From the NCBI GenBank assembly GCA_039707655.1, contig CM077673.1, positions 2,180,001 to 2,244,000 of the forward strand: 64,000 nt of DNA, given 5' to 3'. The notes under the pieces are model-generated. The model worked only from the letters and a program-made list of their open reading frames with translations. It was not told the DNA's origin and ran no database searches. The first letter of the stretch is position 1. Every line of letters starts with the position of its first letter. The DNA comes from Elymus sibiricus. Lineage: Eukaryota > Streptophyta > Magnoliopsida > Poales > Poaceae. Shown here one piece after another: positions 60,058 through 64,000 of the stretch. Made by a program: the position numbers and the translations under genes.

Positions 60058-61595
60058 CCAAAACTCGCAGATTTGGTCCATTCTTACCAGTTTTCTAAGC
60101 TATTATTCACTTTTTTTGGTTGTCGTGGTCGTCCGAACGTTCGGGGAAGCCCGGGGTCCGGTTACGGGGACCTCGCAAAAACTCGAAGATTTGGTCCATT
60201 CTTACCAGTTTTCTATGCTATTGCTCACTCATTTTGGGTCCCGGGGCGATCCAAATGTTCGGGGAACCCCGGGGTCCGCTTATGGGGAGCTCGCCAAAAC
60301 TCGCAGATTTTGTCCATTCTGACCAGATTTCTATGCTATCATTCACTGTTTTTTCGGTAGTCGTGGTCGTCCGAACATTCGGGGAAGCCCGGGGTGCGGT
60401 TACGGGGACCTCGCCAAAACTAGCAGATTTTGTGTGTCCCGGCTAGTTTCCTATGCTATTACTCACTAATTTTGGGTCCCGGGGCGATCCAAACGTTCGG
60501 GGAACCCCGGGGTCCGCATACGGGGACCGGGCCAAAACTCGCAGATTTGGTCCATTCTTACCAGTTTTCTATGCTATTATTCAATGGTTTTTGGTAGTTG
60601 TGGTCGTCCGAACGTTCGGGGAAGCTCGGGATGCGGTTACGGGCACCTCGCCAAAACTAACAAATTTTGTCTGTTCCAGCCAGTTTGCTATGCTATTACT
60701 CACTGATTTTGGGTCCCGGGGTGATCCAAACGTTCGGGGAACCCCGGGGTCCGCTTACGGGGACTTGGCCAAAACTCGCAGATTGTTCCATTCTTACCAG
60801 TTTTCTGTGCTATTATTCACTGTTTTTTGGTTGTCGTGGTCGTCCAAACGTTCGGGGAAGCCCGTGGACCGGTTACGGGGACCTCGCCAAAACTCACAGA
60901 TTTGGTCCATTCTTACCTGTTTTCTATGCTATTACTCAGTGATTTTGGTTCCCGAGGCGATCCAAATGTTCGGGGAACCCCAGAGTCCGCTTACTGGGAC
61001 CTCGCCAAAACTTGCAGATTTTGTCCATTCTGACCAGATTTCTATGCTATTATTCACTGTTTTTTTGTTGTCGTGGTCGTCCGAACATTCGGGGAAGCCT
61101 GTGGACCGGTTACGGGGACCTCGCCAAACTAGCAGATTTTGCCTGTTCCGGCCAGTTTTCTATGCTACTACTCACTAATTTTGGGTCTCGGGGCGATCCA
61201 AAAGTTCGGGAAACCCCGGGGTCTGCTTACGAGCACCTCGCCAAAACTCGCAGATTTAGTCCATTCTGACTAGTTTTCTATGCTATTACTCATTGATTTT
61301 GGGTCCCGGGGTGATCCAAACATTCGGGGAACCCCGGGGTCCGCTTACGGGGACTTCGACAAAACTCGTAGATTTGGTCCGTTCTTACCAGTTTTCTGTG
61401 CTATTATTCACTGTTTTTTGGTTGTCGTGGTCGTCCAAACGTTCGGGGAAGCCCGTGGACCGGTTACGGGGACCTCGCCAAAACTCGCAGGTTTGGTCCA
61501 TTCTTACCAGTTTTCTGTGCTATTATTCACTGTTTTTGGTTGTCGTGGTCGTCCGAACGTTCGGGGAAGCCCGTGGACCGGTTACGGGGAGCTCA
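60058..61595 (+). repeat. 13-mer HOR with 1-bp insertion in m3
   Basis: This unit is 1538 bp. m3 has ACTGTTTTTTCGG near 60353, one T more than usual. Other changes are CTATTGCTCAC in m2, ACGGGCACC in m5, GACTTGGCC in m6 and CTGACTAG in m11. Confidence 0.92.
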
Positions 61596-63132
61596 CCAAA
61601 ACTCGCAGATTTGGTCCATTCTTACCAGTTTTCTAAGCTATTATTCACTTTTTTTGGTTGTCGTGGTCGTCCGAACGTTCGGGGAAGCCCGGGGTCCGGT
61701 TACGGGGACCTCGCAAAAACTCAAAGATTTGGTCCATTCTTACCAGTTTTCTATGCTATTACTCACTCATTTTGGGTCTCGGGGCGATCCAAATGTTCGG
61801 GGAACCCCGGGGTCCGCTTATGGGGAGCTCGCCAAAACTCGCAGATTTTGTCCATTCTGACTAGATTTCTATGCTATCATTCACTGTTTTTCGGTAGTCG
61901 TGGTCGTCCGAACATTCGGGGAAGCCCGGGGTGCGGTTACGGGGACCTCGCCAAAACTAGCAGATTTTGTGTGTCCCGGCTAGTTTCCTATGCTATTACT
62001 CACTAATTTTGGGTCCCGGGGCGATCCAAACGTTCGGGGAACCCCGGGGGCCGCATACGGGGACCTGGCCAAAATTCGCAGATTTGGTCCATTCTTACCA
62101 GTTTTCTATGCTATTATTCAATGGTTTTTGGTAGTTGTGGTCGTCCGAACGTTCGGGGAAGCTCGGGATGCGGTTACGGGGACCTCGCCAAAACTAACAA
62201 ATTTTGTCTGTTCCAGCCAGTTTGCTATGCTATTACTCACTGATTTTGGGTCCCGGGGTGATCCAAACGTTTGGGGAACCCCGGGGTCCGCTTACGGGGA
62301 CTTCGCCAAAACTCGCAGATTGTTCCATTCTTACCAGTTTTCTGTGCTATTATTCACTGTTTTTTGGTTGTCATGGTCGTCCAAACGTTCGGGGAAGCCC
62401 GTGGACCGGTTAAGGGGACCTCGCCAAAACTCATAGATTTGGTCCATTCTTACCTGTTTTCTATGCTATTACTCAGTGATTTTGGTTCCCGAGGCGATCC
62501 AAATGTTCGGGGAACCCCAGAGTCCGCTTACTGGGACCTCGCCAAAACTCGCAGATTTTGTCCATTCTGACCGGATTTCTATGCTATTATTCACTGTTTT
62601 TTTGTTGTCGTGGTCGTCCGAACATTCGGGGAAGCCCGTGGACCGGTTACGGGGACCTCGCCAAACTAGCAGATTTTGCCTGTTCCGGCCAGTTTTCTAT
62701 GCTACTACTCAGTAATTTTGGGTCTCGGGGCGATCCAAAAGTTCGGGAAACCCCGGGGTCTGCTTACGAGCACCTCGCCAAAACTCGCAGATTTAGTCCA
62801 TTCTGACCAGTTTTCTATGCTATTACTCATTGATTTTGGGTCCCGGGGTGATCCAAACATTCGGGGAACCCCGGGGTCCGCTTATGGGGACTTCGACAAA
62901 ACTCGTAGATTTGGTCCGTTCTTACCAGTTTTATGTGCTATTATTCACTGTTTTTTGGTTGTCGTGGTCGTCCAAACGTTCGGGGAAGCCCGTGGACCGG
63001 TTACGGGGACCTCGCCAAAACTCGCAGGTTTGGTTCATTCTTACCAGTTTTCTGTGCTATTATTCACTGTTTTTGGTTGTCGTGGTCGTCCGAACGTTCG
63101 GGGAAGCCCGTGGACCGGTTACGGGGACCTCA
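61596..63132 (+). repeat. 13-mer HOR with many private changes
   Basis: It has ACTCAAAG and GGGTCTCGG in m2, CTGACTAG in m3, GGGGGCCGC in m4, AAATTCGC in m5, GTTTGGGG in m6, GTCATGG and GGTTAAGGGG in m7, CTCAGTAA in m10, TTTTATGTG in m12. It seems more diverged than units further left. Confidence 0.92.
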
Positions 63133-64000
63133 CCAAAACTCGCAGATTTGGTCCATTCTTACCAGTTTTCTAATCTATTATTCACTTTTTTTGGTTGTCG
63201 TGGTCGTCCGAACGTTCGGGCAAGCCCGGGGTCCGGTTACGGGGACCGCGCAAAAACTCAAAGATTTGGTCCATTCTTACCAGTTTTCTATGCTATTACT
63301 CACTCATTTTGGGTCCCGGGGCGATCCAAATGTTCGGGGAACCCCGGGGTCCGCTTATGGGGAGCTCGCCAAAACTCGCAGATTTTGTCCATTCTGACCA
63401 GATTTCTATGCTATCATTCACTGTTTTTCGGTAGTCGTGGTCGTCCGAACATTCGGGGAAGCCCGGGGTGCGGTTACGGGGACCTCGCCAAAACTAGCAG
63501 ATTTTGTGTGTCCCGGCTAGTTTCCTATGCTATTACTCACTAATTTTGGGTCCCGGGGCGATCCAAACGTTCGGGGAACCCCGGGGTCCGCATACGGGGA
63601 CCTGGCCAAAACTCGCAGATTTGGTCCATTCTTACCAGTTTTCTATGCTATTATTCAATGGTTTTTGGTAGTTGTGGTCGTCCGAACGTTCGGGGAAGCT
63701 CGGGATGCGGTTACGGGGACCTCGCCAAAACTAACAAATTTTGTCTGTTCCAGCCAGTTTTCTATGCTATTACTAACTGATTTTGTGTCCCGGGGTGATC
63801 CAAACGTTCGGGGAACCCCGGGGTCCGCTTACGGGGACTTCGCCAAAACTCGCAGATTTGGTCCATTCTTACCAGTTTTCTGTGCTATTATTCACTGTTT
63901 TTTGGTTGTCGTGGTCGTCCGAACGTTCGGGGAAGCCCGGGGTCCGGTTACGGGGACCTCGCAAACACTCGAAGCTTTGGTCCATTCTTACCAGTTTTCT
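63133..64000 (+). repeat. Partial HOR cut by the window end
   Basis: m1-m6 are in order (63133-63842). m1 has TTCGGGCAAGCC and m2 starts ACTCAAAG, as in the previous unit. The monomer at 63843-63961 is a chimera followed by m2 (63962 onwards) instead of m8, so another length change begins at the window edge. Confidence 0.9.
63843..63961 (+). repeat. Chimeric monomer m7/m1
   Basis: It has TTCTGTGCTATTATT like m7, but the ending is m1 (GCCCGGGGTCCGG) and the next monomer starts CAAACACTCGAAG, which is m2. It lacks the one-base deletion typical of m7 (it reads GATTTGGTCC), so the donor may be an older m7 or m12-like monomer. Confidence 0.8.

Larger units (their letters stand above)
1..64000 (+). 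repeat. Satellite DNA array, ~118-bp monomer, A/B classes
   Basis: The whole window consists of head-to-tail monomers of 117-119 bp, each starting near CCAAAACT and ending near GGGGACCTCG. I followed monomer starts through representative units and HOR starts through the whole window and found no interruption, inversion or inserted element. Two classes exist. Class A (mostly 118-119 bp) has GGTTGTCGTGGTCGTCCGAA at about positions 61-80, preceded by a T-run of 5-8. Class B (mostly 117-118 bp) has GGGTCCCGGGGCGATCCAAA there. The shared flanks include GATTTGGTCCATTCTTACCA and GTTCGGGGAA. Such arrays are typical of centromeric or other constitutive heterochromatin in eukaryotes. That location is inferred, and I do not recognise the family. 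The strand is given only relative to the monomer orientation used here. Confidence 0.97.

Noticed and set aside
60340..60360. The extra T in the T-run of m3 as a real variant of interest.
   Set aside because: Single-base changes in homopolymers are the commonest consensus error in long-read assemblies. It is noted in the unit but not counted as a finding.
1..64000. CRISPR-like array of direct repeats.
   Set aside because: The repeat unit is about 118 bp with no unique spacers between conserved repeats, and there are no cas-like genes.
1..64000. Transposon or retroelement insertions within the array.
   Set aside because: HOR starts recur at lengths fully explained by whole monomers from start to end, leaving no room for an inserted element or target-site duplications.
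1..64000. Telomeric repeat or subtelomere boundary.
   Set aside because: No TTAGGG, TTTAGGG or TTAGG tandem run is present, and monomers at both window ends are still in the array.

Overview
The whole 64 kb window is one uninterrupted tandem satellite DNA array. I see no protein-coding gene, RNA gene, transposon, CRISPR array or unique spacer. All monomers lie in the same orientation. This points to a eukaryotic heterochromatic region, for example a centromere, pericentromere or subtelomeric block, in a long-read assembly. I do not recognise the satellite family or the host. The array is rich in CpG, and many differences between copies are CpG-to-TpG/CpA changes, so the host may methylate cytosine.

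Organisation is hierarchical. Level 1 is a monomer of about 118 bp (117-119) in two interspersed classes. Class A carries a box reading GGTTGTCGTGGTCGTCCGAA at monomer positions about 61-80. Class B carries GGGTCCCGGGGCGATCCAAA at the same place. Both share the flanks GATTTGGTCCATTCTTACCA and GTTCGGGGAA. Level 2 is the higher-order repeat (HOR). A 13-monomer, 1537-bp unit with class order ABABABABABBAA (called m1-m13 here) makes up most of 5.2-64 kb. An 11-monomer, 1300-bp unit (ABABABABABA) forms a nearly invariant block at 1-5200. The 11-mer looks like a 13-mer in which m11 and m13 fused and two monomers were lost. Level 3 is duplication of multi-HOR segments at offsets of 5321, 2365, 3074 (twice) and 1773 bp.

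Layout: 1-5200, four 11-mers; 5201-5766, a fifth 11-mer start that passes into 13-mers inside m5; 5201-11231, 13-mers and one 12-mer; 11232-21873, a 5321-bp block (13+13+13+6 monomers) present twice; 21874-29677, a mosaic of 12-mer, 13-mers and 7-mers created by six-monomer deletions; 29678-48119, a regular run of twelve 13-mers; 48120-48828, a 6-mer; 48829-50365, a 13-mer; 50366-55446, a rearranged zone with extra dimers, a trimer, a 10-mer and an A/B chimeric monomer; 55447-63132, five regular 13-mers; 63133-64000, a partial unit ending in another chimeric monomer.

The array can be read as a record of unequal exchange. Chimeric monomers mark each change of HOR length, shared private variants mark which units are sisters, and the deletion register of six monomers matches an older internal duplication inside the 13-mer. 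Possible functional sequence elements are a 12-bp perfect palindrome in several A monomers and a block resembling the minimal CENP-B box, one base short in most B monomers and complete at one site. Many open frames run through the array, but they follow from monomer lengths of 118/119 and are not genes. All unit boundaries below were placed by eye on the monomer start CCAAAACT (or CAAAAACT/ACAAAACT), and consistency of unit lengths was used as the check.
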